Part shown: piece after piece, positions 17,592-26,399 of the stretch
Layout: each line of letters begins with the position of its first letter
How positions within the stretch are numbered: the stretch's first letter is position 1
Origin: Actinomycetota bacterium
Lineage (GTDB): Bacteria > Actinomycetota > Actinomycetes > S36-B12 > UBA5976
NCBI GenBank assembly: GCA_009885745.1
Contig: VFKC01000007.1
Span: 1-33,632 of the forward strand
Direction: 5' to 3'
DNA: 33,632 nucleotides
Notes under the pieces: generated by a model
Database searches by the model: none
The model's input: the letters and a program-made list of their open reading frames with translations, nothing else
Told to the model about the DNA's origin: nothing
Translations under genes and position numbers: made by a program

Positions 17592-18269
17592 CTAGTTTGA
17601 TCCGGCCTTGTACCCAACGCCGCGAACTGTCATGACAATTTCAGGATTTTCTGGATCATGTTCGACCTTTGCGCGAAGTCGCTGAACATGCACGTTCACT
17701 AATCGAGTATCAGCCGCGTGACGATATTCCCAGACCTCTTGCAAAAGCGATTCACGAGTGAAGACCTGCCATGGGCGCTTGGCCAATGTGGTTAGCAACT
17801 TGAATTCTAAAACGGTCAAAGGAATGACCTCTTCGCCACGTTTGACGGTGTGACCAGAAGTGTCAATAACCAAGTCGCCAATTTCTATTTCTTTGATTCC
17901 TGTTGGCTCGATTTTGCGCAATCTCGCTCGGATTCTTGCGATAAGTTCAGAACCAACCACTGGCTTTATGAGATAGTCGTCAGCACCGGCTTCAAGCCCA
18001 TTGACGATATCTTGCGAATCACCTCGAGCGGTAAGCATCACAATTGGGACACCGCTTTCGAGCCTAATAGCGCGACAAATTTCAATCCCGTCGCGACCAG
18101 GCAACATCAAGTCAAGCATCAAAAGATCTGGCTTTGCCCGACGGAAGAATTCCAGTGCGCTCAGACCGTCATAACAAATTGCTGTCTCATAGCCCGCACC
18201 ACGAAGACTCATACTGATCAATTCAGCAATGTCTTTCTCATCTTCAACGATAAGAATTCTTTGTGCCAC
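17592..18269 (-). CDS. mtrA: Response regulator MtrA (OmpR family)
   Basis: A 225-residue regulator. The receiver domain carries D53 (LMLDLMLPGRDG), the acidic pair E9/D10, T80 (VMLTARGD) and the lysine of DYLIKPV. The C-terminal winged-helix domain (about 128-225) has RESLLQEVWEYRHAADTRLVNVHVQRLRAK, with the usual ending VRGVGYKAG. It is the cytoplasmic partner of MtrB. It starts at GTG 18269 with AAAGG nine bases upstream, so, unlike many neighbours, it has a leader. The symmetric element at 18375-18381 is a candidate promoter and would give a leader of about 100 nt. Confidence 0.96.
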   Translation of the reverse strand: MAQRILIVEDEKDIAELISMSLRGAGYETAICYDGLSALEFFRRAKPDLLMLDLMLPGRDGIEICRAIRLESGVPIVMLTARGDSQDIVNGLEAGADDYLIKPVVGSELIARIRARLRKIEPTGIKEIEIGDLVIDTSGHTVKRGEEVIPLTVLEFKLLTTLAKRPWQVFTRESLLQEVWEYRHAADTRLVNVHVQRLRAKVEHDPENPEIVMTVRGVGYKAGSN

Positions 18270-18367
18270 AGATACTTACCTTTCGAAAATCGCGAGACCT
18301 AAATCAATTACCTTGAATTTACCGCAGAATAGCCAATGTTCGCACCACGGGGACGTACTCATAACAA

Positions 18368-18382
18368 CTAGAGATACTCTAG
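18368..18382. promoter_or_regulatory. Palindrome containing the -10 between mtrA and gtrA
   Basis: CTAGAGATACTCTAG has perfect 6-bp arms around ATA. Its right half holds TACTCT (18375-18380), exactly six bases before the ATG of gtrA, predicting a leaderless mRNA. TACTCTA also reads TAGAGT toward mtrA. A dimeric regulator bound here would block both promoters. Confidence 0.5.
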
Positions 18383-18386
18383 GCTA

Positions 18387-18863
18387 ATGCACATTTCTAG
18401 CCTAGTAAAACGCTTTCGCGTTGAGGCCAGCAAGTTCGGAATCATTGGGCTTGCTGCTTTTATTGTGGATTTTGGAGTATTTAATCTGCTTTTAAATGGT
18501 GGCGATGGCATCCTTGGCGATCATCCAGTAACCGCAAACATTATTTCTGGGGTCACTGCGACTTTTGTCGCTTATTTTGGAAATCGCTATTGGACTTTCC
18601 GATACCGCGCACGCAGTTCATTTCGTCAAGAGTATTTTATATTTTTTGTGCTTAACGCAGTTGCTCTTGCAATCGCATCAATCTGTGTAGCGGTCTCGAG
18701 TTACGTCTTTAACCAGGACAGCACATTGTCGGTAAACATCGCCAAATTTGGTGTGGGACTTCCGCTCGGGACAATCTTTAGATTCTGGAGTTATCGCAAG
18801 TGGGTTTTTAAAGCCCATCCTGAAGTACCCGAACTCATTACGGAAGATACTTCAACAAACTAA
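18387..18863 (+). CDS. GtrA-family small membrane protein
   Basis: A 158-residue protein with four membrane segments (about 20-40, 50-68, 83-105, 113-135) and family features FGIIGLAAFIVDFGVFNLLL, YFGNRYWTFRYR and FRFWSYRKWVFK. GtrA proteins are thought to help move lipid-linked sugars across the membrane for cell-surface glycan synthesis. A GtrA gene lies next to birA-accD5 in M. tuberculosis as well (Rv3277, from memory). Starts at ATG in a leaderless setting. Its TAA overlaps the TAG of birA on the other strand (CTAA). Confidence 0.9.
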   Translation: MHISSLVKRFRVEASKFGIIGLAAFIVDFGVFNLLLNGGDGILGDHPVTANIISGVTATFVAYFGNRYWTFRYRARSSFRQEYFIFFVLNAVALAIASICVAVSSYVFNQDSTLSVNIAKFGVGLPLGTIFRFWSYRKWVFKAHPEVPELITEDTSTN

Positions 18864-19693
18864 TCCGATGAATTTGTAGCATCCGCTGCTCGCACGTGTT
18901 CAACATCTCCAACTGATATGTCGCGGACTACTCCATCTATTTCTATCTGCAATGCGCCATCACTCGAAACTGCAATCGCACGTCCTCGTAGAGCCTCGCC
19001 GGCAATTTGGCTAATGCGAAGTTCCTGTCCGAGAGTGCAGCAAGCCTCTCGATACTGATCCATCCAATTCTCAAGTCCCAGATTCTGGGCATTGGTGATT
19101 TCAGAGAAATTCGAGATTACCCGCGCTATTAATTTCTCGCGCTCAATTGTGAATCCAGCCAGACTTAAAGAACTTGCCATCTGCGTTGGCAATTCACTTT
19201 CATCGAGGTCAACATTTAAACCGATGCCAACTACCAAAACATCTTGATGAAGTTGCACCAATATGCCACCGAGTTTGCGCAAGACCTTTTGCTCGTCAAA
19301 GGTCACGATGTCATTTGGCCATTTGAGATGCGCCGCTGCGCCCAAGCTTTCTAATGACTGAATTACACACAGTCCCGCAAAGAGTGGAACAGTCGAGATT
19401 GGAATCTGGATCTTCTCTCTACTTAACGCAATGCTCATTGCAATGCCCGCACCCCAAGGGCTCGTCCATTCGCGTTCGAGTCGACCCCTACCTTTTGTTT
19501 GCTCATCTACTGTGACAACTAAGCCATCGAACAGCGCTAAATCGCTGAGGTGCTCCAGAATCACATCATTGGTAGAGGTTACTGAATCAAAGATTTCCAC
19601 TTTTGCCCAGTTATTTTCCAGAGTCTGCAATTCCTGCACGATTTTGGCAGGTTGCAACCCACGCCGATGCGCTCCCCCAAGTTTGCTATCCAT
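18860..19693 (-). CDS. birA: Biotin-[acetyl-CoA-carboxylase] ligase
   Basis: Attaches biotin to the carrier lysine of acyl-CoA carboxylases via biotinyl-AMP. The 277-residue protein has catalytic-domain motifs FDSVTSTNDVI, the biotin/ATP loop TKGRGRLEREWTSP, KWPNDIV, GGILVQ and VVGIGLNVD, and a short C-terminal SH3-like domain. There is no N-terminal DNA-binding domain, so it is a class I enzyme without repressor function. I chose ATG 19693 over the longer frame from 19774 because a TACCCT -10 lies exactly six bases upstream and the longer version would run through the accD5 start. Its likely substrate is the alpha subunit at 22208. Confidence 0.94.
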   Translation of the reverse strand: MDSKLGGAHRRGLQPAKIVQELQTLENNWAKVEIFDSVTSTNDVILEHLSDLALFDGLVVTVDEQTKGRGRLEREWTSPWGAGIAMSIALSREKIQIPISTVPLFAGLCVIQSLESLGAAAHLKWPNDIVTFDEQKVLRKLGGILVQLHQDVLVVGIGLNVDLDESELPTQMASSLSLAGFTIEREKLIARVISNFSEITNAQNLGLENWMDQYREACCTLGQELRISQIAGEALRGRAIAVSSDGALQIEIDGVVRDISVGDVEHVRAADATNSSD

Positions 19694-19698
19694 ATCGC

Positions 19699-19705
19699 TA
19701 GGGTA
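19699..19705. promoter_or_regulatory. Symmetric -10 shared by birA and accD5
   Basis: TAGGGTA reads TACCCT on the minus strand, exactly six bases before the birA ATG, and TAGGGT on the plus strand. Plus-strand use would start about 21 bases before the accD5 GTG, leaving room for its GGAGG at 19722-19726. Thus a leaderless and a leadered gene could share one 7-bp element. Confidence 0.5.
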
Positions 19706-19731
19706 GGCGAAGGAACATAACGGAGGTAACA

Positions 19732-21321
19732 GTGAGCGCCGATAAGGGTGAAATTTCCATCGACATTCATACAACAGCGGGCAAATTAGCTGATTTAGAG
19801 AATCATCGCGCTCAAGCTGATGAACGCGCCCAAACCGCTGCGGTAAAACAGCATGCCCGGGGCAAGCTCACGGCCATGGAGCGCATCGAGCATTTACTTG
19901 ACGAAGGTTCCTTCCAAGAACTAGATGGCCTTACTCGCCATCGTTCAACAAACTTCGGGATGGATGCCAACCGCCCTTACGGAGACGGGGTCATCACTGG
20001 CTACGGCACGATTGATGGCCGTCCAGTTTGCGTGTTCTCCCAGGACTTCACTGTTTTTGGCGGATCGCTAGGCGAAGTGTTCGGACAGAAAATCGTCAAG
20101 GTCATGGATCTTGCCCTGAAGACCGGCTGTCCGATGATTGGCATTAACGATTCAGGTGGTGCACGCATTCAAGAAGGTGTCGCATCGCTTGCCTTGTATG
20201 GCGAAATTTTCAAGCGCAACACTCGTTCATCTGGCGTTATCCCGCAGATCTCATTGATGCTTGGCCCAAGTGCAGGTGGCGCGGTTTATTCTCCAGCGCT
20301 AACTGACTTTATTGTCATGGTCGATAAAACATCACATATGTTCATTACCGGTCCTGATGTAATCAAGACAGTTACTGGCGAAGATGTGGAATTTGAAGAA
20401 CTAGGTGGCGCTCGCACGCACAGCACAAAATCTGGTGTTGCTCACTACATGGCTCATGATGAAGAAGATGCTTTTGATTACGTGAAGCACCTCCTGTCAT
20501 TTTTGCCAAGCAACAATCTTGACGAAGTGCCTTCGCATGATGTTGAGGCTGACCTTGAGATCAGCGAAGAAGATCGCGAACTAGATACCCTCATCCCTGA
20601 TTCACCCAATCAGCCTTATGACATGCATACGGTTATTGAGTCTGTACTTGACGATGGCGAATTTTTGGAAACTCAAGGTCTGTTCGCCCAAAACATCATC
20701 ACGGGCTATGGCCGTATCGAAGGCCAGAGCATAGGCATCATTGCTAACCAACCGATGCAGGTTGCTGGCGCCTTAGATATTGATGGCAGCGAGAAGGCCG
20801 CTCGATTTATGCGCACTTGCGATGCATTCAACATTCCAGTGGTCACATTTGTTGATGTGCCTGGATTCTTACCCGGCACTGACCAAGAATGGCAAGGCAT
20901 CATTCGCCGCGGAGCAAAACTTTTGTACGCCTATTCAGAGGCATCAGTCCCGCTAGTTACTGTGATCACTCGCAAGGCATACGGTGGCGCTTACCTTGTT
21001 ATGGGCTCAAAGCACCTTGGCGCAGACATTAACTTGGCTTGGCCAACTGCGCAGATTGCCGTGATGGGCGCTCAAGGCGCAGTCAACATTTTGTACCGTA
21101 AAGAACTTGCTGGTGCTAGTGATCCAGTCGCTGAACGCGCGCGCCTAGTTCAGGAATATGACGACACTTTGGCCAACCCGTATCAAGCTGCTGACCTTGG
21201 TTACATCGATGCTGTCATCCAGCCAAATGAAACTCGTGTTGCTATCACTCGCGCACTTCGCAGCCTTAAGGGTAAGCGTCAGACAATGCCACCGAAGAAG
21301 CATGGGAACATCCCGCTGTGA
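19732..21321 (+). CDS. accD5: Acyl-CoA carboxylase beta (carboxyltransferase) subunit
   Basis: Transfers the carboxyl group from carboxybiotin to acetyl-, propionyl- or longer acyl-CoA. The 529-residue protein has both crotonase-like halves. The N-terminal half shows [23 protein letters not shown] and the oxyanion loop [16 protein letters not shown]. The C-terminal half shows [31 protein letters not shown] and [14 protein letters not shown]. Starts at GTG behind a strong GGAGG. Order birA-accD5-accE-maf-accA matches M. tuberculosis Rv3279c-Rv3285, where AccD5 works as propionyl-CoA carboxylase. Substrate choice cannot be read here, but a propionyl-CoA role (odd-chain or amino-acid breakdown) is the best guess. 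Confidence 0.95.
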   Translation: MSADKGEISIDIHTTAGKLADLENHRAQADERAQTAAVKQHARGKLTAMERIEHLLDEGSFQELDGLTRHRSTNFGMDANRPYGDGVITGYGTIDGRPVCVFSQDFTVFGGSLGEVFGQKIVKVMDLALKTGCPMIGINDSGGARIQEGVASLALYGEIFKRNTRSSGVIPQISLMLGPSAGGAVYSPALTDFIVMVDKTSHMFITGPDVIKTVTGEDVEFEELGGARTHSTKSGVAHYMAHDEEDAFDYVKHLLSFLPSNNLDEVPSHDVEADLEISEEDRELDTLIPDSPNQPYDMHTVIESVLDDGEFLETQGLFAQNIITGYGRIEGQSIGIIANQPMQVAGALDIDGSEKAARFMRTCDAFNIPVVTFVDVPGFLPGTDQEWQGIIRRGAKLLYAYSEASVPLVTVITRKAYGGAYLVMGSKHLGADINLAWPTAQIAVMGAQGAVNILYRKELAGASDPVAERARLVQEYDDTLANPYQAADLGYIDAVIQPNETRVAITRALRSLKGKRQTMPPKKHGNIPL

Positions 21322-21518
21322 GTCTTGACCTGCGCGTAGTTAAAGGCGAGCCAACTGACGAAGAGTTGGCTGCGGTGATTGCAGTTTTGACCAGCGTCAT
21401 TGCTAAGGAAGCTGCCAAAGCGCGCCCGACATCAACTTGGCAAGATAACGCTCGCAAGATGCGCACACCTAGCCCTACTGGCTTAAGTGGCTGGCGAAAT
21501 TCGGCTCTCGCACGCTAA
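21318..21518 (+). CDS. accE: Acyl-CoA carboxylase epsilon subunit
   Basis: A 66-residue protein of the actinobacterial AccE type. It starts [20 protein letters not shown] and ends with the usual tryptophan-containing tail ([23 protein letters not shown]). The epsilon subunit helps hold the alpha and beta subunits together and increases activity. The GTG start overlaps the accD5 stop within GTGA, and the stop overlaps the maf start within TAATG. Both junctions point to translational coupling. Confidence 0.92.
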   Translation: MSLDLRVVKGEPTDEELAAVIAVLTSVIAKEAAKARPTSTWQDNARKMRTPSPTGLSGWRNSALAR

Positions 21519-22138
21519 TGACTTCTCACTTAGTTCTGCTCGCCTCTGCCTCGACCTCGCGTTATCGCCTACTTAAAGACGGCGGAATCACTCCGCTTGT
21601 TCAAGTCAGCGACGTAAATGAAGATGCGATTGCAATTCAACTTGGTCCTATTAGCACAAGCGAACTGGTCGTGGCGCTTGCCACTGCAAAGGGACAAGCG
21701 GTTATCTCTAACATCACAGTGACCGAATCACGAGACTTACTTGTTATTGCCGCCGACTCGATGCTCGAGTTTGAAGGTAAAAGTTATGGCAAGCCAAGCA
21801 CCCCAGTTGAGGCAATTCAGCGTTGGCAAAACATGCGTGGCAAATCTGGTTACCTTCATACCGGCCACTGGGTTCACGATTTAAAAACTGGTCAAACTCA
21901 AACCGGAACTGCAGGGGCCATTGTCGAGTTCGCTGAAGTGTCTGACCTCGAGATTGAACGATATGTCGCAAGTGACGAACCAATGCATGTAGCTGGTGGT
22001 TTTACTCATGAAGGTCGCAGCGCTGCATTCATTCAAAAGATGGATGGCGATACACCTGCAGTTGCCGGACTTTCCATGGTGTTAATGCGCGAATTAAGTA
22101 GCAAACTCGGGATTGACTGGACTTCACTCTGGCAGTAG
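21518..22138 (+). CDS. maf: Maf-family nucleoside triphosphate pyrophosphatase
   Basis: Hydrolyses non-canonical or modified nucleoside triphosphates to monophosphates, a house-cleaning role. The 206 residues show LLASASTSRYRLLKDGGI, ADSMLEFEGKSYGKP, WQNMRGKSGYLHTGHWV and AGGFTHEGRSAAFIQKMDGD. The family signature at the N-terminus is usually SxSPRR; here it is SASTSRYR, so the substrate loop is slightly divergent. Sits in the acyl-CoA carboxylase operon as in M. tuberculosis (Rv3282). The sulfurtransferase sseA and Rv3284 equivalents, which I recall following maf there, are absent. Confidence 0.9.
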   Translation: MTSHLVLLASASTSRYRLLKDGGITPLVQVSDVNEDAIAIQLGPISTSELVVALATAKGQAVISNITVTESRDLLVIAADSMLEFEGKSYGKPSTPVEAIQRWQNMRGKSGYLHTGHWVHDLKTGQTQTGTAGAIVEFAEVSDLEIERYVASDEPMHVAGGFTHEGRSAAFIQKMDGDTPAVAGLSMVLMRELSSKLGIDWTSLWQ

Positions 22139-22207
22139 CCGGCATGCAGCCTTGGTATGGCTCGTTTCCAATAGAATTGCACGATAAGAGTTGCGACAGG
22201 AGAACTT

Positions 22208-23980
22208 GTGAGCGCGAATAAGAAAATCACTTCAGTGTTGATTGCCAACCGTGGTGAAATTGCAATTCGCGTTGCTCGCGCCTGTAAAGATGCCGGTATC
22301 AAGAGCATCGCAGTCTATGCCGAGCCTGATCGCGATGCCCTCCACGTTCGTGTTGCGGATGAGGCATTTGCTCTTGGCGGAAGCACCGCAGCTGAAAGTT
22401 ATTTAGTAATCGACAAGATTATTGACGCTGCCAAAAAATCTGGCGCAGATGCCGTTCATCCTGGCTATGGTTTCCTTTCCGAGAATGCTGATTTTGCCCA
22501 AGCCGTAATTGACGCCAAATTAATTTGGATTGGGCCATCGCCACAAGCAATCCGCGACCTAGGTGACAAAGTTTCGGCTCGTCACATCGCGGCTCGCGCT
22601 GGCGCCCCACAAGTTCAAGGAACTCCTGACCCAGTTAAAGATGGTCAAGAAGTTGTTGAATTTGCCAAGGCCCATGGTCTGCCTATCGCAATCAAAGCTG
22701 CCTTTGGTGGTGGAGGTCGTGGCCTTAAGGTTGCGCGCAATCTCGAAGAAATCCCCGAGTTATTTGATTCAGCAGTTCGCGAAGCTATCGCTGCCTTTGG
22801 TCGCGGAGAATGTTTTGTTGAGCGCTACCTAGACAATCCGCGCCACGTTGAAACTCAGTGCCTTGCAGATACTCATGGCAATGTTGTGGTGGTTTCAACG
22901 CGCGATTGCTCGCTCCAGCGTCGTCATCAAAAACTTGTTGAAGAGGCACCTGCACCTTTCTTGTCTGATGCTCAAGTCACAGAACTTTATGCCTCGAGCA
23001 AGGCAATCTTGAAGGAAGCCAACTACGTAGGTGCAGGAACTTGCGAGTTCCTAATCGGTCTAGACGGAACTATTTCGTTCCTAGAGGTCAACACTCGCCT
23101 CCAGGTTGAACATCCGGTAACTGAAGAGGTTGCTGGCATTGACTTAGTCCGCGAACAATTCCGTATCGCGCAAGGTGAAGAAATTGGCTATGACGATCCG
23201 CAAATTCGCGGCCACTCGATTGAATTCCGAATCAACGGCGAAGATCCAGGTCGTGGCTTCTTACCGGCACCTGGTGTTCTATCTACTTGGAAAACCCCAA
23301 GCGGCCCTGGTATTCGGGTGGATGCTGGATTCTCCCAGGGCGATGTAATTGGCGGAAATTTCGATTCGCTGCTTGCCAAATTAATTGTCACCGGAAGCAC
23401 GCGCGATGAAGCTCTGGCTCGTTCACGCCGCGCACTTGATGAGTTCGAAGTTGATGGAATTGCAACCGCACTTACTTTCCACCGTGAAGTTGTTCGCGAT
23501 CCCGCTTTTGCGCCAAGTGAACCGACAACACCTTTTAGTGTGCACACTCGTTGGATTGAAACTGAATTCAAGAACGTTATCCCGGCATACTCGGGCACAT
23601 CTGTTGACATCGAGGCAACAACTTCGAGTTCTCCAATTACTATTGAAGTTAACGGCCGCCGAATTGAAGTTGTCCTGCCTGGAGACCTCGCGATTGGTCA
23701 GCAGGCTAAGGGTGCCAAGAAATCAAGTCGCAAGAAGTCCGGCAAGACTCAACTTGGAGATTCAGGCGACTCAGTAGTTGCCCCAATGCAAGGAACAATT
23801 GTGAAGGTGGCTGTTGAAATCGGCCAAGAGGTAGCAGTTGGTGAACTTGTCGTTGTACTTGAGGCGATGAAGATGGAACAGCCGTTAAATGCACACAAGG
23901 CTGGAGTTATCGCCAGCATCAGCGCTGTGCTTGGCGACACTGTTATAAGTGGCACGGCGTTACTTGAAATAACTGACTAA
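22208..23980 (+). CDS. accA3: Acyl-CoA carboxylase alpha subunit (biotin carboxylase plus biotin carrier)
   Basis: A 590-residue protein. Biotin carboxylase domain at 8-455: [30 protein letters not shown]-grasp loop [33 protein letters not shown], and [14 protein letters not shown]. After a Lys-rich linker ([13 protein letters not shown]), the biotinyl domain carries EAMKMEQ with biotinylated K555. It carboxylates biotin with bicarbonate and ATP and serves the beta subunits in the cell. Starts at GTG with AGGAGA five bases upstream. The 69-bp gap after maf may hold a separate promoter. Its TAA abuts the stop of the next, convergent gene with no gap. Confidence 0.96.
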   Translation: MSANKKITSVLIANRGEIAIRVARACKDAGIKSIAVYAEPDRDALHVRVADEAFALGGSTAAESYLVIDKIIDAAKKSGADAVHPGYGFLSENADFAQAVIDAKLIWIGPSPQAIRDLGDKVSARHIAARAGAPQVQGTPDPVKDGQEVVEFAKAHGLPIAIKAAFGGGGRGLKVARNLEEIPELFDSAVREAIAAFGRGECFVERYLDNPRHVETQCLADTHGNVVVVSTRDCSLQRRHQKLVEEAPAPFLSDAQVTELYASSKAILKEANYVGAGTCEFLIGLDGTISFLEVNTRLQVEHPVTEEVAGIDLVREQFRIAQGEEIGYDDPQIRGHSIEFRINGEDPGRGFLPAPGVLSTWKTPSGPGIRVDAGFSQGDVIGGNFDSLLAKLIVTGSTRDEALARSRRALDEFEVDGIATALTFHREVVRDPAFAPSEPTTPFSVHTRWIETEFKNVIPAYSGTSVDIEATTSSSPITIEVNGRRIEVVLPGDLAIGQQAKGAKKSSRKKSGKTQLGDSGDSVVAPMQGTIVKVAVEIGQEVAVGELVVVLEAMKMEQPLNAHKAGVIASISAVLGDTVISGTALLEITD

Positions 23981-25354
23981 CTATTTAGTTGTGTTATGCA
24001 GCCTTAGGGCCGCTTCGGCTATTGAGCCAGTGAGCGATGGATAAATAGTGAAAGTGTGTGCAATCTGATCAACCGTTAAACGGTTTTCAACGGCCAAGGC
24101 GATGGAGAAAATTAATTCACTTGCTTTAGGTGCAACAACAACTCCGCCGACAACAATTCCAGTGTCTGGCCACGAAAATAGTTTGACAAAACCTTCAGAA
24201 ATTCCCTGCATTTTGGCTCGAGCATTTGTGGCAAGCGGCAAAGTCACTGCGTTTGCTTCAACCGCACCACTATCAATGTCTGCTTGGCTTACTCCAACTG
24301 TGGCGATTTCTGGATCAGTAAAAACGTTACTCGAAGCAGTGTCCAAATTAAGCGGAGCTACCGAATCGCCAAGTGCATGCCACATTGCGATTCGTCCCTG
24401 CATTGCTGCTACTGAGGCCAGCATCAAAACACCGGTGCAGTCGCCGGCTGCATAAACGCCACGGATATTTGTTCGACTTACTTTGTCCACTGTGATGAAA
24501 CCAGTTTCAGAAGTTTCCACTCCCACTGCCTGCAAACCAAGATCTTGAGTATTAGGCAATGAACCAACTGCCATTAAGCAATGCGAACCTTGCACCAAAT
24601 CACCCGTAGCAAGTTCAACTTCTACTCCGTTAGCCGTGCGACGCACTGCAACCGCTCGTGACTTTTCTAGCAAGGTCATTCCACGATCGTTGAAAACTTT
24701 TTCAATGACATCCGCAGCATCAACATCTTCACCTGGCAAAACTTTGTCTCTTGATGAGATAAGAACAACATCACTACCCAAAGCCAGATAGGCGCTAGCA
24801 AACTCAGCGCCAGTCACACCGGAACCAACAACGATTAACTTCTCGGGCAACTCTTGTAGGTCATACAACTGCTCCCAACTAAAAATGCGTTCACCGTCAG
24901 GAAGTGCAGATGGCAACTCTCGTGGTCGAGCACCAGTGGCTAACAAGATTGCATCAGCAGTAAGGGTTTCAGTTGACCCATCACCCGTTGTCACTTCAAC
25001 GCTTGAGGAACTTGTTAGGCGGCCAGTGCCAGCAATTATGCGAACACCAACGCCAACAAGTCGCGCTGAAATATCAGAACTTTGAGTAGCCGCCCATTTC
25101 TTTAAGCGAGCATTCACTTCGCTCAAGTCCACAGTGACCTCTGTTGTGTGCACTCCTAGCACTGCTGCTCCACGAATATCTGTGGCTGCTTCGGCTACTG
25201 CGACAAGTGCCTTACTTGGAACCACGTCCGTAAGGACAGCTGAACCGCCAATTCCATTGGCTTCGATGATGGTTACCTCGGCGCCGAGTTGTTTGGCAAC
25301 GAGTGCCGCTTCATATCCACCAGGACCGCCACCAACAATAACTACATGTGCCAC
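23981..25354 (-). CDS. LpdA-type NAD(P)H-quinone dehydrogenase (flavoprotein disulfide reductase fold)
   Basis: A 457-residue FAD/NAD(P) protein. FAD-binding GGGPGGYEAA at 8-17; a second dinucleotide site VVGSGVTGAEFA; YAAGDCTG; C-terminal dimerisation domain ending YPSLTGSIAEAA. In lipoamide dehydrogenases the redox cysteines lie in GGTCLNVGCIPSK. Here the aligned positions are A39 and V44 (GGSAVLTDVVPSK), so disulfide chemistry is impossible. M. tuberculosis LpdA (Rv3303c) shares this and reduces quinones. The GTG at 25354 is preferred over an in-frame TTG at 25384 because the family starts here and a CAAGAT lies six bases upstream. A different cofactor or acceptor remains possible. Confidence 0.88.
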   Translation of the reverse strand: MAHVVIVGGGPGGYEAALVAKQLGAEVTIIEANGIGGSAVLTDVVPSKALVAVAEAATDIRGAAVLGVHTTEVTVDLSEVNARLKKWAATQSSDISARLVGVGVRIIAGTGRLTSSSSVEVTTGDGSTETLTADAILLATGARPRELPSALPDGERIFSWEQLYDLQELPEKLIVVGSGVTGAEFASAYLALGSDVVLISSRDKVLPGEDVDAADVIEKVFNDRGMTLLEKSRAVAVRRTANGVEVELATGDLVQGSHCLMAVGSLPNTQDLGLQAVGVETSETGFITVDKVSRTNIRGVYAAGDCTGVLMLASVAAMQGRIAMWHALGDSVAPLNLDTASSNVFTDPEIATVGVSQADIDSGAVEANAVTLPLATNARAKMQGISEGFVKLFSWPDTGIVVGGVVVAPKASELIFSIALAVENRLTVDQIAHTFTIYPSLTGSIAEAALRLHNTTK

Positions 25355-25360
25355 CTGTTC

Positions 25361-25366
25361 ATCTTG
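25361..25366 (-). promoter_or_regulatory. Candidate leaderless -10 of the LpdA-like gene
   Basis: Minus-strand CAAGAT, six bases (GAACAG), then GTG at 25354. Weaker than TANNNT, but identical in hexamer and spacing to the site before the DUF4245 gene. Confidence 0.3.
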
Positions 25367-25590
25367 TCGTATTTCGCTGCACAACTACAAAAAAGCGGAC
25401 TTACCTGGAGAAATTTACTCCTTGGAAACATAGGCAAGGCCTGTGCAATCAAAAATGGCTAGTCATTAGTTTGCATGGGTGTGAGTTTGCTGACAATGCA
25501 ACGAAAATGCGCTCTAGCCGTGGCTGAATTGCCTAATCGCCACTACGCTTGAGGTAACAAATCCTTAAGAGATCGTCGAAAGGCACTGGC

Positions 25591-25980
25591 ATGGCATCAA
25601 GAGGGACCCTTTATCGGGGTCGCGAAGGCATGTGGTCGTGGGTTGCCCACCGCATTACCGGCGTTGCCGTATTTTTCTTTCTGTTTGTTCACGTTCTTGA
25701 TACCGCACTAGTTCGCGTTTCTGCTGACTCGTACAACTTGGTTATCGAAACCTACAAGACCCCAATAGTTAACTTCATGGAAGTTGGCTTAGTTGCTGCT
25801 GTTTTGTATCACGCATTAAATGGAATTCGTTTGATTTTGGTCGATTTCTGGAGCAAGGGGCCGAAATATCAGCGTCACATGCTCTGGACAATTCTTGTCA
25901 TCTGGCTCATCGTGATGGTTCCGGGCGCTTACTACATGACAATCCACACCATTGAAGCAATGTTTGGAAGTGCAGCATGA
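25591..25980 (+). CDS. sdhC: Succinate dehydrogenase cytochrome b subunit
   Basis: A 129-residue membrane anchor with three helices (about 27-47, 62-83, 99-122). It opens with the family pattern GTLYRGREGMWSWVAHRITGV, whose Ser and Arg lie near the quinone site, and includes a probable heme-ligand histidine in LYHALNGIRLI. With SdhD it anchors SdhAB, passing electrons from succinate to menaquinone or ubiquinone. Starts at ATG with AAAGG eight bases upstream; a weak -10 (TACGCT, 25544-25549) would give a 35-40 nt leader. First gene of sdhCDAB. Confidence 0.93.
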   Translation: MASRGTLYRGREGMWSWVAHRITGVAVFFFLFVHVLDTALVRVSADSYNLVIETYKTPIVNFMEVGLVAAVLYHALNGIRLILVDFWSKGPKYQRHMLWTILVIWLIVMVPGAYYMTIHTIEAMFGSAA

Positions 25981-26381
25981 GTAGAACCCCAGAGGCTTTA
26001 TTAGCTCCGCGTTCGGCGCGCAGTGGTCGCACAAACTATGAACTTTATTCATGGTTATTCATGCGTATTTCCGGAATTATCTTGGTGTTCCTTGTGCTTG
26101 GCCACCTTTTCATCATGAACATCCTTGATGGTGGCGTACAACGAATCAATTTTGCATTCGTGGCTGGTCGTTGGGCTAGCCCATTCTGGCAAGTCTGGGA
26201 TCTGACGCAATTGTGGCTAGCCATGCTTCATGGCGGCAATGGTCTGCGCACAATCATCAACGACTACGCCGAAAATGATCGCGTTCGCCTTTGGCTCAAG
26301 TCCCTGTTGTACATCTCCGTTATTTTCATCGTGCTTCTTGGCACGCTAGTAATTTTCACTTTCGACCCATCGATCGCTTAA
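25977..26381 (+). CDS. sdhD: Succinate dehydrogenase membrane anchor subunit
   Basis: A 134-residue protein with three membrane helices (about 28-50, 70-92, 106-128). Motifs include FMRISGIILVFLVLGHLFIM and LWLAMLHGGNGLRTIINDY, the latter with a histidine positioned like a heme ligand. It completes the two-subunit anchor of complex II. The ATG overlaps the sdhC TGA within ATGA, and sdhA follows after 18 bp. Confidence 0.92.
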   Translation: MSRTPEALLAPRSARSGRTNYELYSWLFMRISGIILVFLVLGHLFIMNILDGGVQRINFAFVAGRWASPFWQVWDLTQLWLAMLHGGNGLRTIINDYAENDRVRLWLKSLLYISVIFIVLLGTLVIFTFDPSIA

Positions 26382-26399
26382 TCGCTCACAAGGAGCAAA

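Noticed and set aside
19694-19774. N-terminal extension of birA
   Set aside because: It crosses the accD5 start and its GGAGG, lacks family similarity, and the internal ATG has a correctly spaced -10.
24102-24455. 117-codon ORF antisense to the LpdA-like gene
   Set aside because: Low-complexity Thr/Ser/Pro product typical of the reverse frame of a conserved gene; the opposite strand has clear FAD and NAD motifs.
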